The position numbers and the translations under genes are program-made. From the NCBI RefSeq assembly GCF_028464145.1, contig NZ_JAQPCG010000007.1, forward strand, positions 248,001 to 312,000: a DNA stretch of 64,000 nucleotides. The letters run 5' to 3'. This DNA is from Maribacter sp. PR1. Lineage in GTDB: Bacteria; Bacteroidota; Bacteroidia; Flavobacteriales; Flavobacteriaceae. Position 1 is the stretch's first letter, and each line of letters opens with the position of its first letter. Shown here in pieces: positions 37,576 through 46,391 of the stretch. A model generated the notes under the pieces. That model saw only the letters and a list, made by a program, of their open reading frames with translations, ran no database searches and had not been told where the DNA came from.

Positions 37576-37717
37576 AAAACAGCATATTCCGTCTAAAAAA
37601 TGTCCTATATGTGGTCTGTCATTTAATTGGCGGAAAAAATGGGAAAAGAATTGGCCGGATGTAAAATATTGCAGTGAAAAGTGCCGAAGAAATAAACACA
37701 CAACCGCACATGAATAA
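37565..37717 (+). CDS. DUF2256 domain protein
   Basis: The 50-aa protein reads [17 protein letters not shown], then a WRKKWEKNW aromatic/basic stretch, then [10 protein letters not shown]. The CPIC and CSEKC pairs make a four-cysteine zinc-finger-like site, and this matches DUF2256, a family found next to cryptochrome/photolyase genes. The gene overlaps the flavin reductase gene by 11 bases and the CRY-DASH gene by 8 bases, so all are translationally coupled. Function is unknown; a nucleic-acid or protein contact role in repair is plausible. Confidence 0.9.
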   Translation: MAHKKQHIPSKKCPICGLSFNWRKKWEKNWPDVKYCSEKCRRNKHTTAHE

Positions 37718-39005
37718 TTTAGTTTGGTTCAGAAACGACCTTAGGGTTCAAGATAATGTTTCGCTATTAAAAGCAAGTGAGGGTGAACATTTGATTGGAG
37801 TTTACTGTTTCGATTCAATGTATTTTAAAGAGGGTGATTTTGGATTTAAGAAAACCGAACGGTTCAGAGCTAAATTCCTAATTGAATCGATAAAAGATTT
37901 AAGTGAAAACCTAAAAAAACACAACATACCTCTATTTATTTACATGGGTAGCTCATCCAAATTTATACCCCAATTAATTGAAAACCAAAATATTAATACG
38001 GTTTATCTTCAAAAAGAGTGGACACGTGACGAAAACCAAATTCTAAACTCGGTAAAAAAAGAAGTTGACCATTCAATCGAGTTCAAAGAATCTTTCAATC
38101 AGTTTTTATATCATCCAAAAGACATTCCATTTGCAAGTTTCCAAGAAATTCCGAAGGTATTTACGCATTTTAGAAAAAAGTGCGAAAAACTATCCGAAAT
38201 AAGGCCCTTCAAGAAGTTCAACAAAGTATTTCCACACTCAAATTTTATTCAAACCCAAACAGAAATTCCTTCCCTAATGGACCTTGGATTATCGGAACCC
38301 GAAATTGATTCTAGAACCGCATTTCCATTCAAAGGTGGTGAAGCACAGGCTCTTAAAAGAATAAACGAGTATTTCTGGGAAACCCAAAAATTAGCTTACT
38401 ATAAAAAAACAAGAAATGGCCTGGTAGGTACGGACTACAGTTCCAAGTTATCCGCTTGGTTGGCCAATGGAAGCATTTCGCCCAGAACTATTTTTTGGGA
38501 AGTAAAAAAGTTTGAAAAAGAAATAAAAAAGAACCAAGATACCTATTGGCTGATATTCGAGCTGATTTGGCGTGATTTCTTTAAATATGTATCCTTAAAA
38601 CACAGTTCCAAAATATTCCATATCGATGGGATATTGGATAAAAAATATGATTGGAACTTTGATAAAAAAATGTTGGACAGCTGGATTTCGGGTACTACAA
38701 ACCTACCCTTTATAAACGCCAATATGAAAGAGATTGCACAAACGGGATGGATGAGCAACCGGGGAAGACAAAACGTTGCAAGCTATTGGTCCAAAGAAGT
38801 AGAACAAGATTGGCGTTACGGTGCTGCTTATTTTGAAAGCTTGCTTATTGATTATGATGTCCATAGTAATTGGGGAAATTGGATGTATAACAGTGGTGTG
38901 GGGAATGACCCCAGAGATAGAAAGTTCAATAGCAATTTACAAGCGGAGCGCTATGATCCAAATGGAAAATTTCAAAATCTATGGCTCCAAGAATCCCTAT
39001 TTTAA
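37710..39005 (+). CDS. Cryptochrome DASH / cyclobutane pyrimidine dimer photolyase family
   Basis: The 431-aa flavoprotein has the N-terminal photolyase alpha/beta domain ([13 protein letters not shown], residues 3-15) and a C-terminal FAD-binding helical domain with [32 protein letters not shown] and [13 protein letters not shown]. The DASH-type end [16 protein letters not shown] is diagnostic. DASH proteins bind FAD and often a folate antenna, and repair dimers mainly in single-stranded DNA. I start at ATG 37710; the upstream GTG frame runs through DUF2256. Confidence 0.93.
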   Translation: MNNLVWFRNDLRVQDNVSLLKASEGEHLIGVYCFDSMYFKEGDFGFKKTERFRAKFLIESIKDLSENLKKHNIPLFIYMGSSSKFIPQLIENQNINTVYLQKEWTRDENQILNSVKKEVDHSIEFKESFNQFLYHPKDIPFASFQEIPKVFTHFRKKCEKLSEIRPFKKFNKVFPHSNFIQTQTEIPSLMDLGLSEPEIDSRTAFPFKGGEAQALKRINEYFWETQKLAYYKKTRNGLVGTDYSSKLSAWLANGSISPRTIFWEVKKFEKEIKKNQDTYWLIFELIWRDFFKYVSLKHSSKIFHIDGILDKKYDWNFDKKMLDSWISGTTNLPFINANMKEIAQTGWMSNRGRQNVASYWSKEVEQDWRYGAAYFESLLIDYDVHSNWGNWMYNSGVGNDPRDRKFNSNLQAERYDPNGKFQNLWLQESLF

Positions 39006-39015
39006 ATAGAAAATA

Positions 39016-40548
39016 ATGAAAACGCTTAGATTAGTATTAGGCGATCAATTGAATTACAACCATAGCTGGTTCAATGAGGTTGACGATGATGTTACCTACA
39101 TTATGGCCGAAATGCGTCAAGAAACGGACTATGTAAAACATCACATACAAAAGGTTGTAGCCTTTTTTTTGGCGATGCGCTCCTTCAAGGAACACTTAAC
39201 CGAGATAGGCCACAATTTCATTTATCTAAAAATTGGAAGCACTGAAAATCCGCAGGAATTAGGTAAAATTATTGAACAATATTGCCAGGCTACCAACGCG
39301 GAACAATTTGAATATCAGTTACCGGATGAATATCGGTTGGACCAACAACTCAAGGGTATTTCAAATACCCTAGAAATAGAGACCAAAGCGGTGGACACCG
39401 AACATTTCTATACATCGCGTTACGCCCTTAAAAATTTCTTTTCCGGCAAGAAACAGCTTGTGATGGAGTCTTTTTATCGTATGATGCGAAAAAAGCATGA
39501 TATCATGGTAGTCAATGGACAACCGGAAGGTGGTAAATGGAACTATGACAAAAGCAACCGAAAGAAGTGGAATGGCAAACCTGAGATTCCACATGAAAGT
39601 GGGTTTCGAAAGGATGTTTCCGCTATACTGGACGAGATTCATAAAGCTGATATAATAACCTTTGGTGAAATTGAACCTAAGCAGTTCAGCTGGCCGGTTA
39701 CACGACTAGATTGTCTTTCCGTCCTTAATTACTTTTGCCAAGAATTGTTGACCCACTTCGGTGATTATCAAGACGCGCTGCATACCGAGGAGAAATTCCT
39801 ATTTCACTCTAGATTGTCTTTTGCCATGAATTCAAAAATTTTGAGTCCAAAAGAAGTTATTACTAAAGTATTGGACCATTATTATCAACATACCGATGCA
39901 ATAGACATTTCACAAGTAGAGGGCTTTGTAAGACAAATTTTAGGTTGGCGGGAATATATGCGGGGAATCTACTGGAAAGAAATGCCCAATTATTCCAATC
40001 TAAACAAATTGGAAAACCATAACAAACTCCCTGAATTTTTCTGGTCCGGTAACACCAAAATGAATTGCTTAAAACATGCCATTGGACAAAGTTTGACGGA
40101 TGCATACGCTCATCATATTCAACGACTTATGATAATTGGTAATTTTGCCTTACTCACCCAAATAGACCCCGATGAAGTTGACCGCTGGTACCTGGGTGTT
40201 TACATTGATGCCATAGAGTGGGTAGAAATTACAAATACTAGGGGCATGAGTCAATTTGCGGACGGAGGAATTGTTGCAACCAAACCTTATGTAAGCAGTG
40301 CCAACTATATTAACAAAATGAGCAATTACTGTAGTAGTTGCCACTATAAACACACCTTAAAAAAGGGTGACAACGCCTGCCCTTTTAATGTCCTCTACTG
40401 GAATTTTTTGGACGAAAAAAAAGAGTATTTTAAAAATAATCAAAGAATGAGTATGATGATGAGCCTTTTGGATAAAAAGGATTCCAGTGAGATAAACTAT
40501 ATAAGGACTAAATCTCGAGAAATTATTGAGAATCTTGATAAAGTTTAA
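39016..40548 (+). CDS. Fe-S bacterial cryptochrome / (6-4) photolyase (DPRP family)
   Basis: The 510-aa protein belongs to the deoxyribodipyrimidine photolyase-related group that includes Agrobacterium PhrB, which repairs (6-4) photoproducts. The N-terminus LRLVLGDQLNYNHSW is typical. Four candidate cluster cysteines fall at 351, 439, 442 and 455; their spacing (88, 3, 13) is the one I recall for the PhrB cluster. FAD-contact regions GGKWNYDKSNRKKW and RQILGWREYMRGIYW are present. It starts 10 bases after the CRY-DASH stop, giving the operon two complementary photolyase types. A terminator follows. Confidence 0.93.
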   Translation: MKTLRLVLGDQLNYNHSWFNEVDDDVTYIMAEMRQETDYVKHHIQKVVAFFLAMRSFKEHLTEIGHNFIYLKIGSTENPQELGKIIEQYCQATNAEQFEYQLPDEYRLDQQLKGISNTLEIETKAVDTEHFYTSRYALKNFFSGKKQLVMESFYRMMRKKHDIMVVNGQPEGGKWNYDKSNRKKWNGKPEIPHESGFRKDVSAILDEIHKADIITFGEIEPKQFSWPVTRLDCLSVLNYFCQELLTHFGDYQDALHTEEKFLFHSRLSFAMNSKILSPKEVITKVLDHYYQHTDAIDISQVEGFVRQILGWREYMRGIYWKEMPNYSNLNKLENHNKLPEFFWSGNTKMNCLKHAIGQSLTDAYAHHIQRLMIIGNFALLTQIDPDEVDRWYLGVYIDAIEWVEITNTRGMSQFADGGIVATKPYVSSANYINKMSNYCSSCHYKHTLKKGDNACPFNVLYWNFLDEKKEYFKNNQRMSMMMSLLDKKDSSEINYIRTKSREIIENLDKV

Positions 40549-40637
40549 CAGATTTTTTTATCAATGCATCAACCAAAGTATTAATTTCATACGTATATAA
40601 ATAGACTATTCCGCGAGAGCGTCTATATATATCCAAG

Positions 40638-40677
40638 AAGGTCCTTCACAACACGATTGCGAAGGACCTTTTTTTTA
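40638..40677 (+). terminator. Intrinsic terminator of the photolyase operon
   Basis: AAGGTCCTTC pairs with GAAGGACCTT around a 13-base loop, followed by eight T residues, about 90 bases after the photolyase stop. Confidence 0.8.
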
Positions 40678-40702
40678 TACGGATCACAAGGTTCCGGAAA
40701 GC

Positions 40703-40734
40703 AAAAAGACCTTCCCAAAAATTGAAAAGGTCTT
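40703..40734 (-). terminator. Intrinsic terminator of the clpP-like gene
   Basis: On the minus strand AAGACCTT pairs with AAGGTCTT around a 13-base loop and ends in a T-run, 23 bases after the stop. The two convergent genes each have their own terminator, 25 bases apart. Confidence 0.7.
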
Positions 40735-40756
40735 CCTTGTATGTACTTATTACTAT

Positions 40757-41305
40757 CTACTTCAAAATACCGTCTACAATTCCATATTCGATAGACTCTT
40801 CGGCATTCATCCAATAATCCCTATCAAAATCTTTTAATACCTTTTCAAATTTTTGTCCACAGTTATCGGCCAATATTTGAGCACTCAATTCCTTGGTCTT
40901 TATGATTTCCTTGGCCTGTATCTCGATATTAGAGGCTTGTCCCCGAGCCCCTCCACTGGGTTGATGTATCATCACCTGAGCATGCGGCTGAATAAAACGT
41001 CTTCCTTTTTTTCCTACCGATAATAAGATAGAACCCATGGAAGCCGCTAAACCTGTGCATATGGTAGAAACAGGACTTTTCAATGATTTTATGGTATCGT
41101 ACATAGCAAAGCCGGAGGTAACATATCCTCCTGGACTATTGATATATAATTGTATCTCTTTATTGTTCTGCATATCCAAGTACAACAATCTATCTATGAC
41201 ATGTTTTGCCGAATCGTCATCCACTTGCCCCCAGAGAAAGACCTTTCTTTCCTCTAACATCTTTTCATCGATAGCTTCTTGTATTTTTCCTTTTTTAGCA
41301 CTCAT
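40757..41305 (-). CDS. clpP: ClpP-family serine protease
   Basis: The 182-aa protein has the ClpP catalytic triad: Ser89 in GLAASMGS, His114 in MIHQP and Asp163 in DRDYWM. LYINSPGGYVTSG forms the oxyanion region. It is shorter than the usual Bacteroidota ClpP (about 220 aa) because it lacks a long N-terminal propeptide, and it stands away from tig and clpX, so it may be a second ClpP. It could form its own tetradecamer or a mixed ring; this is inference. A -7 element and a terminator mark it as a single-gene unit. Confidence 0.88.
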   Translation of the reverse strand: MSAKKGKIQEAIDEKMLEERKVFLWGQVDDDSAKHVIDRLLYLDMQNNKEIQLYINSPGGYVTSGFAMYDTIKSLKSPVSTICTGLAASMGSILLSVGKKGRRFIQPHAQVMIHQPSGGARGQASNIEIQAKEIIKTKELSAQILADNCGQKFEKVLKDFDRDYWMNAEESIEYGIVDGILK

Positions 41306-41327
41306 ATTTTAAATTATTATTGGAAAT

Positions 41328-41335
41328 CAAAATTA
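41328..41335 (-). promoter_or_regulatory. Candidate -7 element for the clpP-like gene
   Basis: On the minus strand TAATTTTG matches TAnnTTTG, about 23 bases before the ATG at 41305. No clear -33 TTG is present. Confidence 0.35.
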
Positions 41336-41417
41336 AGGAAATAATTGGGAAACCCGTTCATGAAAAATCACCTTCGGCAGATAAACAAAATGCTATTAAA
41401 TTACTCTCTTAAAAAAA

Positions 41418-42248
41418 TCAACGCCGATTTACTTCTACTTTGTTCTCAACTACTTTTTTAATAGGTACGACAACTTTGCCCTTATTGGTCTTTAGCACCA
41501 TGGAAATACTGTCTATGGCCTCTATGGTCCCTTCCAGGTTTTTTATTTTTATTCTATCCCCTACTTCATAGATTCTTCTAGAATAAAAGGTTCGGAGCAG
41601 GTCACCTACCACTTCCCTAGATCCAAGACCCAGGGCTAGCGCGAATGCTAAAAGAAAAGCGCCCAGTATCAATGTAAAATTACTGGTGATTATCTCCGTG
41701 TTGACACCGGCTTGATTCAATGCCGTAATAGAAACAAAAAATGTTATTAAAAAGAACAGCGCGTTACTTACCATTTTAGAGCCACCAATACCCATGGCCT
41801 CGAATAGGTTGAGTACTGCTTTCTTTATAATAGTGGCCAAATAAAGCCCTCCAACCAATATTAATAGAGAACTGAATAAAGTGGGTAAATATCCTAAAAT
41901 GGAATATATACCGTCAGAAAGCGCATGAAGCCCCATTGTTTGGGCCAAAACCATTGTAAACATAAGTACAAGCAAGACCTTAACAGTAGTCAACATAACC
42001 TTTAAAAGGTCTATTTCTATTTGCTTGTCCCCCAAAAGTTTAGCATCCGCTACGCGCTGTGAAAGAACATCGATCTTAGCAGCTTTGAGCACTCTTTTTA
42101 AAACAAATAATATCAATTTTATTATAAGCCAGGCTACAAGTAAGCCTATAAGACCTATAAAGATTCTTGGGATCATTTCTACAACAGAACGCAATAAGAC
42201 CTCAAAGCTTGCAATAAGGGTATCCTTAAATTCGCTGATTGTTTCCAT
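41418..42248 (-). CDS. Small mechanosensitive ion channel (MscS family)
   Basis: The 276-aa protein has four hydrophobic segments (about residues 25-50, 85-108, 119-140 and 160-180), then a pore-like Gly/Ala-rich helix (LGAFLLAFALALGLGSREVVGDL) and a cytoplasmic beta domain (YEVGDRIKIKNLEGTIEAIDSISMVLKT). MscS channels release solutes on hypo-osmotic shock. It is the last gene of a three-gene operon with an ECF sigma factor and a 60-aa protein, suggesting it belongs to a stress regulon. Confidence 0.88.
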   Translation of the reverse strand: METISEFKDTLIASFEVLLRSVVEMIPRIFIGLIGLLVAWLIIKLILFVLKRVLKAAKIDVLSQRVADAKLLGDKQIEIDLLKVMLTTVKVLLVLMFTMVLAQTMGLHALSDGIYSILGYLPTLFSSLLILVGGLYLATIIKKAVLNLFEAMGIGGSKMVSNALFFLITFFVSITALNQAGVNTEIITSNFTLILGAFLLAFALALGLGSREVVGDLLRTFYSRRIYEVGDRIKIKNLEGTIEAIDSISMVLKTNKGKVVVPIKKVVENKVEVNRR

Positions 42249-42262
42249 AGGTTGTTTGTTAA

Positions 42263-42445
42263 TTATTTTTTATTGGTTTTTAAAAGTCCCTTAATCAATG
42301 CGCCATAATTGGACGTGAACAGACGAGCCATATCCATAATCAGCTTGGCTCTGGCCACATCGGCCATTACCTTTTTACGCATCTCTGGTGGCACATCCTT
42401 AAGATCTCCCTGTAATATCTTAAATGGATTTTTATTCTGTTCCAT
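42263..42445 (-). CDS. Small conserved protein between ECF sigma factor and MscS genes
   Basis: I do not recognise a named family. The 60-aa protein is helical and amphipathic, with a central VPPEMRKKVMADVARAKLIMD segment and no membrane segment or cysteine. Its ATG overlaps the sigma factor stop codon by one base (TAATG), and the MscS gene follows after 14 bases, so it is certainly translated as part of that operon. A role as a small regulator of the sigma factor is possible given its position, but it lacks the features of known anti-sigma families. Confidence 0.75.
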   Translation of the reverse strand: MEQNKNPFKILQGDLKDVPPEMRKKVMADVARAKLIMDMARLFTSNYGALIKGLLKTNKK

Positions 42446-43077
42446 TATTCGGGTATAGTTTTGTACAGTTCCACTACTCTTGCCTTGGCCCGTTTCAATC
42501 TCATTTTAACAGCAGATGAACCAAGGTCCATTAAGTCTTCCAGTTCCTTTATCGATACGCCATCTTGATATTTTAACAATAAAATACTTTTATCTTCTGG
42601 CGGAATCAACTCTAGCACTTTCTTTAATTTCAATACTTGAAGCTCCAATAGATGCTCATCGGTAACCTCCATGGAAAGTTCCATTTCATCTTTATCCAAG
42701 GAATTTGAACTATCCCTCATCTTTCTTCCCTTATCCCTATTCACATAGTTTACACAGAAGTTATAGGTAAAAGAATATAACCATGTAGAAAATTTAGATC
42801 TACCTTTAAACGAGGAAAGCTTTACAAAGAGCATAAGAAAAACATCCTGGGTAAGGTCCTCTGCCTCTTTCTGTGACCTTGCAAATCCATGACATTTATT
42901 ATAAACCACTTTGGCATAACGGTCATATAATACCCCAAAAAGCATAGTGTCCCTATTCATAACAATTTGCTTCACCAAATCCTCATCAGAAACCTCCTTA
43001 AAAGGAGATTCTGAGTCCAATTCCTTTGTGAATTGGTTTCCTATAATTATGAGACACAGTTTCTTTAAAAAAGTCAC
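42445..43077 (-). CDS. ECF-type RNA polymerase sigma factor (third)
   Basis: The 210-aa protein has sigma region 2 (YDRYAKVVYNKCHGFARSQKEAEDLTQDVFLMLF, domain at about residues 50-85) and region 4 with the helix-turn-helix VSIKELEDLMDLGSSAVKMRLKR at about 174-196. About 40 residues precede region 2, and the first 15 are hydrophobic, so an internal start is possible. No anti-sigma factor is adjacent; instead it is coupled to a 60-aa protein and an MscS channel. Confidence 0.92.
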   Translation of the reverse strand: MTFLKKLCLIIIGNQFTKELDSESPFKEVSDEDLVKQIVMNRDTMLFGVLYDRYAKVVYNKCHGFARSQKEAEDLTQDVFLMLFVKLSSFKGRSKFSTWLYSFTYNFCVNYVNRDKGRKMRDSSNSLDKDEMELSMEVTDEHLLELQVLKLKKVLELIPPEDKSILLLKYQDGVSIKELEDLMDLGSSAVKMRLKRAKARVVELYKTIPE

Positions 43078-43096
43078 TCTTAACCGATTTTTAAAT

Positions 43097-43104
43097 CAAA
43101 AATA
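43097..43104 (-). promoter_or_regulatory. Candidate -7 element for the sigma factor-MscS operon
   Basis: On the minus strand TATTTTTG matches the -7 consensus, 20 bases before the sigma factor ATG. No -33 TTG is found at the right distance. Confidence 0.35.
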
Positions 43105-43151
43105 GGGGAAACTATCATTAATTAATACCTTTAGGGATAAATACGCTGAAG

Positions 43152-43832
43152 ATGAAAAAATATCCATCACTATTGATTCTTATCTTATTAATAACTTTAA
43201 GTTGTAAGGAAGATAAACCCAAAGAAGAATCAGACACTGAAACTGAAACCGCCGTTTTGGAGAAAATTGCCAATGCTAATGGTTATGAAAATTGGAAGGA
43301 TGTAGAGCGTATTAAGTTTACGTTTAACGTTGACCGAGATTCCTCTCATTTTGAACGTACCTGGTTATGGGAACCCAAAACAAACGATGTTGTCTTTATG
43401 ACCCATGAAGACACAATAAGCTATAATCGAAAGGAAATGGACAGTGTTATCGCAAAAACCGATGCTGGTTTTATTAACGATAAATATTGGATGCTGGCTC
43501 CCTACCAATTGGTATGGGACCAAAATAGTTTTACTTATGAGCTTACGGATTCCATCCAGTCGCCCATGGGTAAGGAGAATATGAACAAACTAACTATAGT
43601 ATATGGCGACGAAGGTGGGTATACTCCGGGTGATGCCTATGATTTTTATTTTGGAGATGACTATGTGATACAGGAGTGGGTTTTTAGAAGAGGAAATCAA
43701 TCGGAACCTAATATGGTAACCAGTTGGGAAGACTATAAGAGCTATAACGGTTTGGATATAGCTACCATGCACAAAATGGGTGAAGGTAATTTTCAGTTGT
43801 ACTTTACGGGTATAGAAGTTATGACAGAGTAA
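43152..43832 (+). CDS. Lipoprotein of unknown function
   Basis: The 226-aa protein is a predicted lipoprotein (ITLSC, Cys18) with an acidic linker. Its soluble domain looks like a LolA/LppX-style half barrel: NWKDVERIKFTFNVDRDSSHFERTWLWEPKT, further beta strands, and GLDIATMHKMGEGNFQLYFTGI at the end. It may belong to the flavobacterial DUF6503-like group, but I am not certain. It is divergent from the ECF sigma operon with a 74-base gap, so it could be a target of that sigma factor. Confidence 0.72.
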   Translation: MKKYPSLLILILLITLSCKEDKPKEESDTETETAVLEKIANANGYENWKDVERIKFTFNVDRDSSHFERTWLWEPKTNDVVFMTHEDTISYNRKEMDSVIAKTDAGFINDKYWMLAPYQLVWDQNSFTYELTDSIQSPMGKENMNKLTIVYGDEGGYTPGDAYDFYFGDDYVIQEWVFRRGNQSEPNMVTSWEDYKSYNGLDIATMHKMGEGNFQLYFTGIEVMTE

Positions 43833-43841
43833 AAATTAAAA

Positions 43842-44993
43842 TTATTGACTCCTTCTCTTCTTTAAAATCGCCGTAGCCCCCAATATAAACAAGGCTACGG
43901 CCAACAAGACCATAAAACTTGTCTTTAGGGAATAGTTATCGGCCAAAAAACCCAGAATAGGAGGTGCACATAGGAATCCTGAATATCCCGCTCCCGCTAT
44001 AAAAGAAACACCCTTAGAGGAATCCACACCTTTTACATTGCCGCCAATCCTAAATAATTCTGGGACCATTGCAGAAAAACCGAGACCACAAATAGCAAAG
44101 CCTACTATAGCAAAATATGTTGAAGTCGTTAAAACCAACAAATAACCTATAATACTTAATAAGGTACCTAGTGCTACCATTTTTACGGACCCTATACTTC
44201 CGCTAATCCCATCACCTAAGAATCGACCCAAGGTCATAGTGACTTGAAACCCCAAAAAACCTGCGCCCCATAAAGCTTCTGGAGCCAAACTAATTTCTTT
44301 TAGATAAAGACCACTCCAGTCTACAATGGCACCCTCACTACCCATGGCGATGAAGGATATCAACCCAAGTAGCAACAATGGCTTTAAAAGCTTTAAGCTG
44401 AAGGTTTCCTTCTCTATGGTCGCCGCTATTTCATTCACATAATTCTTATAATACAGCAAATTCACTATAAATACTAAGGCAATTGCAATACCCATATGGA
44501 GTACAGGGTTATCCAATGGACCAATTAAAAAACTTCCAAGTCCTGCCAAAACGCCTCCCAAACTAAAAAAGCCATGTGAGGCCGACATAAATTTAGCGCC
44601 ATCCTTTTTTTCCAATTCAGTAACCAAAGTATTCATGGATATATCCGTAAAACCATTTGAAGCTCCGAACAAAAACAAACTCACCATCAACGTATAATAA
44701 CTGGGGCTTAAAAGGGGTAAGATAGATGTACAACAACTAATCAATACTCCATACCAAGTAGCTTTCCCCACTCCTATTCTATTGATTATGGTGGAAGCAA
44801 AAGGAAAAACGATGAATACCCCAAGTGATAAACAGAAAATAGCAATGCCCAATTGGGACTTGTCGATACCCAAATTTTCCTTTACCGTTGGTATATAAAT
44901 GGCCCAGGTCCCAAAAAGAATATTGATACTTGCAAACACCCAAGAAGGACCAAAGTAACGAGCATTTGCAAAAATTAGTCGAAGCGATTTCAT
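43842..44993 (-). CDS. MFS transporter (sugar/fucose-permease-like)
   Basis: The 383-aa protein has about twelve membrane segments and MFS-type short loops, and starts with GPSWVFASINILFGTWAIYIP. It resembles the FucP/NarK-like bacterial MFS group. The substrate is not known. It starts 9 bases after the kynU stop on the same strand, so it is likely co-expressed and may move a kynurenine-pathway compound, which is inference from position. Confidence 0.85.
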   Translation of the reverse strand: MKSLRLIFANARYFGPSWVFASINILFGTWAIYIPTVKENLGIDKSQLGIAIFCLSLGVFIVFPFASTIINRIGVGKATWYGVLISCCTSILPLLSPSYYTLMVSLFLFGASNGFTDISMNTLVTELEKKDGAKFMSASHGFFSLGGVLAGLGSFLIGPLDNPVLHMGIAIALVFIVNLLYYKNYVNEIAATIEKETFSLKLLKPLLLLGLISFIAMGSEGAIVDWSGLYLKEISLAPEALWGAGFLGFQVTMTLGRFLGDGISGSIGSVKMVALGTLLSIIGYLLVLTTSTYFAIVGFAICGLGFSAMVPELFRIGGNVKGVDSSKGVSFIAGAGYSGFLCAPPILGFLADNYSLKTSFMVLLAVALFILGATAILKKRRSQ

Positions 44994-45002
44994 ATACAGT
45001 TT

Positions 45003-46271
45003 CTACTTCTTTAGGATACCCTCTTTCAATATTTGTCCAAATTGATACATATCAACATAAGAGCAATAAAATGGTGCTGGTGCCAATCGTATGACGTTTT
45101 GTTCCCTCCAATCCGTTATTACACCATTGTCCATCAAATAGTTAAATATACCCTTGCCCTCCCCATGTAGAAAGACAGAAAGTTGACATCCTCTATCCTT
45201 TGGGGTAATTATTTCGAAACTACTATCAACTTCATTATCAATTTCCTTTAAGATAAATTCCAGGTAAGCCGTGATCCTATTTCTTTTTTCAATCAGGGCA
45301 TCCATTCCCACCTCTTCAAAAAGTTCCAAGGAGGCCAAATAGGGTGCCATGGAAAGTATGGGAGGGTTGCTTATTTGCCATGCATCTGCAGTTTCCATGG
45401 GATCAAATTCTGGCTTCATTAAGAAACGTTCTTCCTTTTTTGTTCCCCACCAACCTTCAAACCTTGGGATATCCTTCTTATTTAAATGCCTTTTGTGGAT
45501 GAAAACTCCCGAGGCATTTCCCGGTCCACTGTTCATGTATTTATAGCTACACCACGCCGCAAAATCCGCATTCCAATCATGTAGTTTTAGTTCAACGTTC
45601 CCAACAGCATGCGCCAAGTCCCATCCTACATTGGCTCCTACCACCTTTCCTGCCTTGGTTATAGCTCCCATATCCATAACCTGTCCGTTATAATAATTGA
45701 CTCCTCCAATGAGCACTAAAGCCAATTCATCCCCTACTTCCTCAATTTTGGCAATAATATCCTCCGTTCGCCAAAAGTGCTCTCCTTCTCTTTTTTTTAC
45801 TTCAACAATCGCATCTTCAGCTTTAAACCCATGAAAACGAACCTGACTTTGGAGCATATATTGATCACTAGGAAATGCCTTTTCCTCACATATGATTTTA
45901 AATCGTTTTGGGCTAGGCGTATAGAAAGAAACCATCAGTAAATGAAGGTTTATGCTCAAGGTATTCATCACCGTAACCTCCTCGGGAAATGCACCGACAA
46001 CTTTGCACAAGGGTTTTATGAGTCGTTCATGATAATCCCACCAGGGTTTATCAGCATAGAAATGGCCCTCAACTCCTAATTCCGCCCAATCGGTCATTAT
46101 TTCGTCCACAAATTCCCTGGAACGTTTTGGTTGAAGTCCCAAAGAATTACCCGTAAAATAAATTACCTCCTTGCTATTTACCTTTGGAAAAGTAAACGCA
46201 TTACGATACTTTCCAAGTGTATCCTTTTTATCTAAATCTTGAGCAAAGGCCAAGGTGTTTTTAAATTCCAT
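45003..46271 (-). CDS. kynU: Kynureninase
   Basis: Kynureninase cleaves kynurenine or 3-hydroxykynurenine to (3-hydroxy)anthranilate and alanine using PLP. The 422-aa protein shows GNSLGLQPK (about residues 41-49), the GVEGHFYADKPWWDYHERL segment, WDLAHAVGN (about 217-225) and the PLP-lysine motif SYKYMN with Lys244. With kmo in the window, 3-hydroxyanthranilate formation is covered. No dioxygenase for tryptophan or 3-hydroxyanthranilate is seen here. Confidence 0.95.
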   Translation of the reverse strand: MEFKNTLAFAQDLDKKDTLGKYRNAFTFPKVNSKEVIYFTGNSLGLQPKRSREFVDEIMTDWAELGVEGHFYADKPWWDYHERLIKPLCKVVGAFPEEVTVMNTLSINLHLLMVSFYTPSPKRFKIICEEKAFPSDQYMLQSQVRFHGFKAEDAIVEVKKREGEHFWRTEDIIAKIEEVGDELALVLIGGVNYYNGQVMDMGAITKAGKVVGANVGWDLAHAVGNVELKLHDWNADFAAWCSYKYMNSGPGNASGVFIHKRHLNKKDIPRFEGWWGTKKEERFLMKPEFDPMETADAWQISNPPILSMAPYLASLELFEEVGMDALIEKRNRITAYLEFILKEIDNEVDSSFEIITPKDRGCQLSVFLHGEGKGIFNYLMDNGVITDWREQNVIRLAPAPFYCSYVDMYQFGQILKEGILKK

Positions 46272-46391
46272 AATTATTTTTTTAGGGTAACTCTCAGCTG
46301 TGCAAGACAGAAAAGTAATTCAATAATCTCATCAAATTAAGATTATCCGGTAAAAATACAGATATAGGAAGAAAAGAAATCAAAGTACGTA

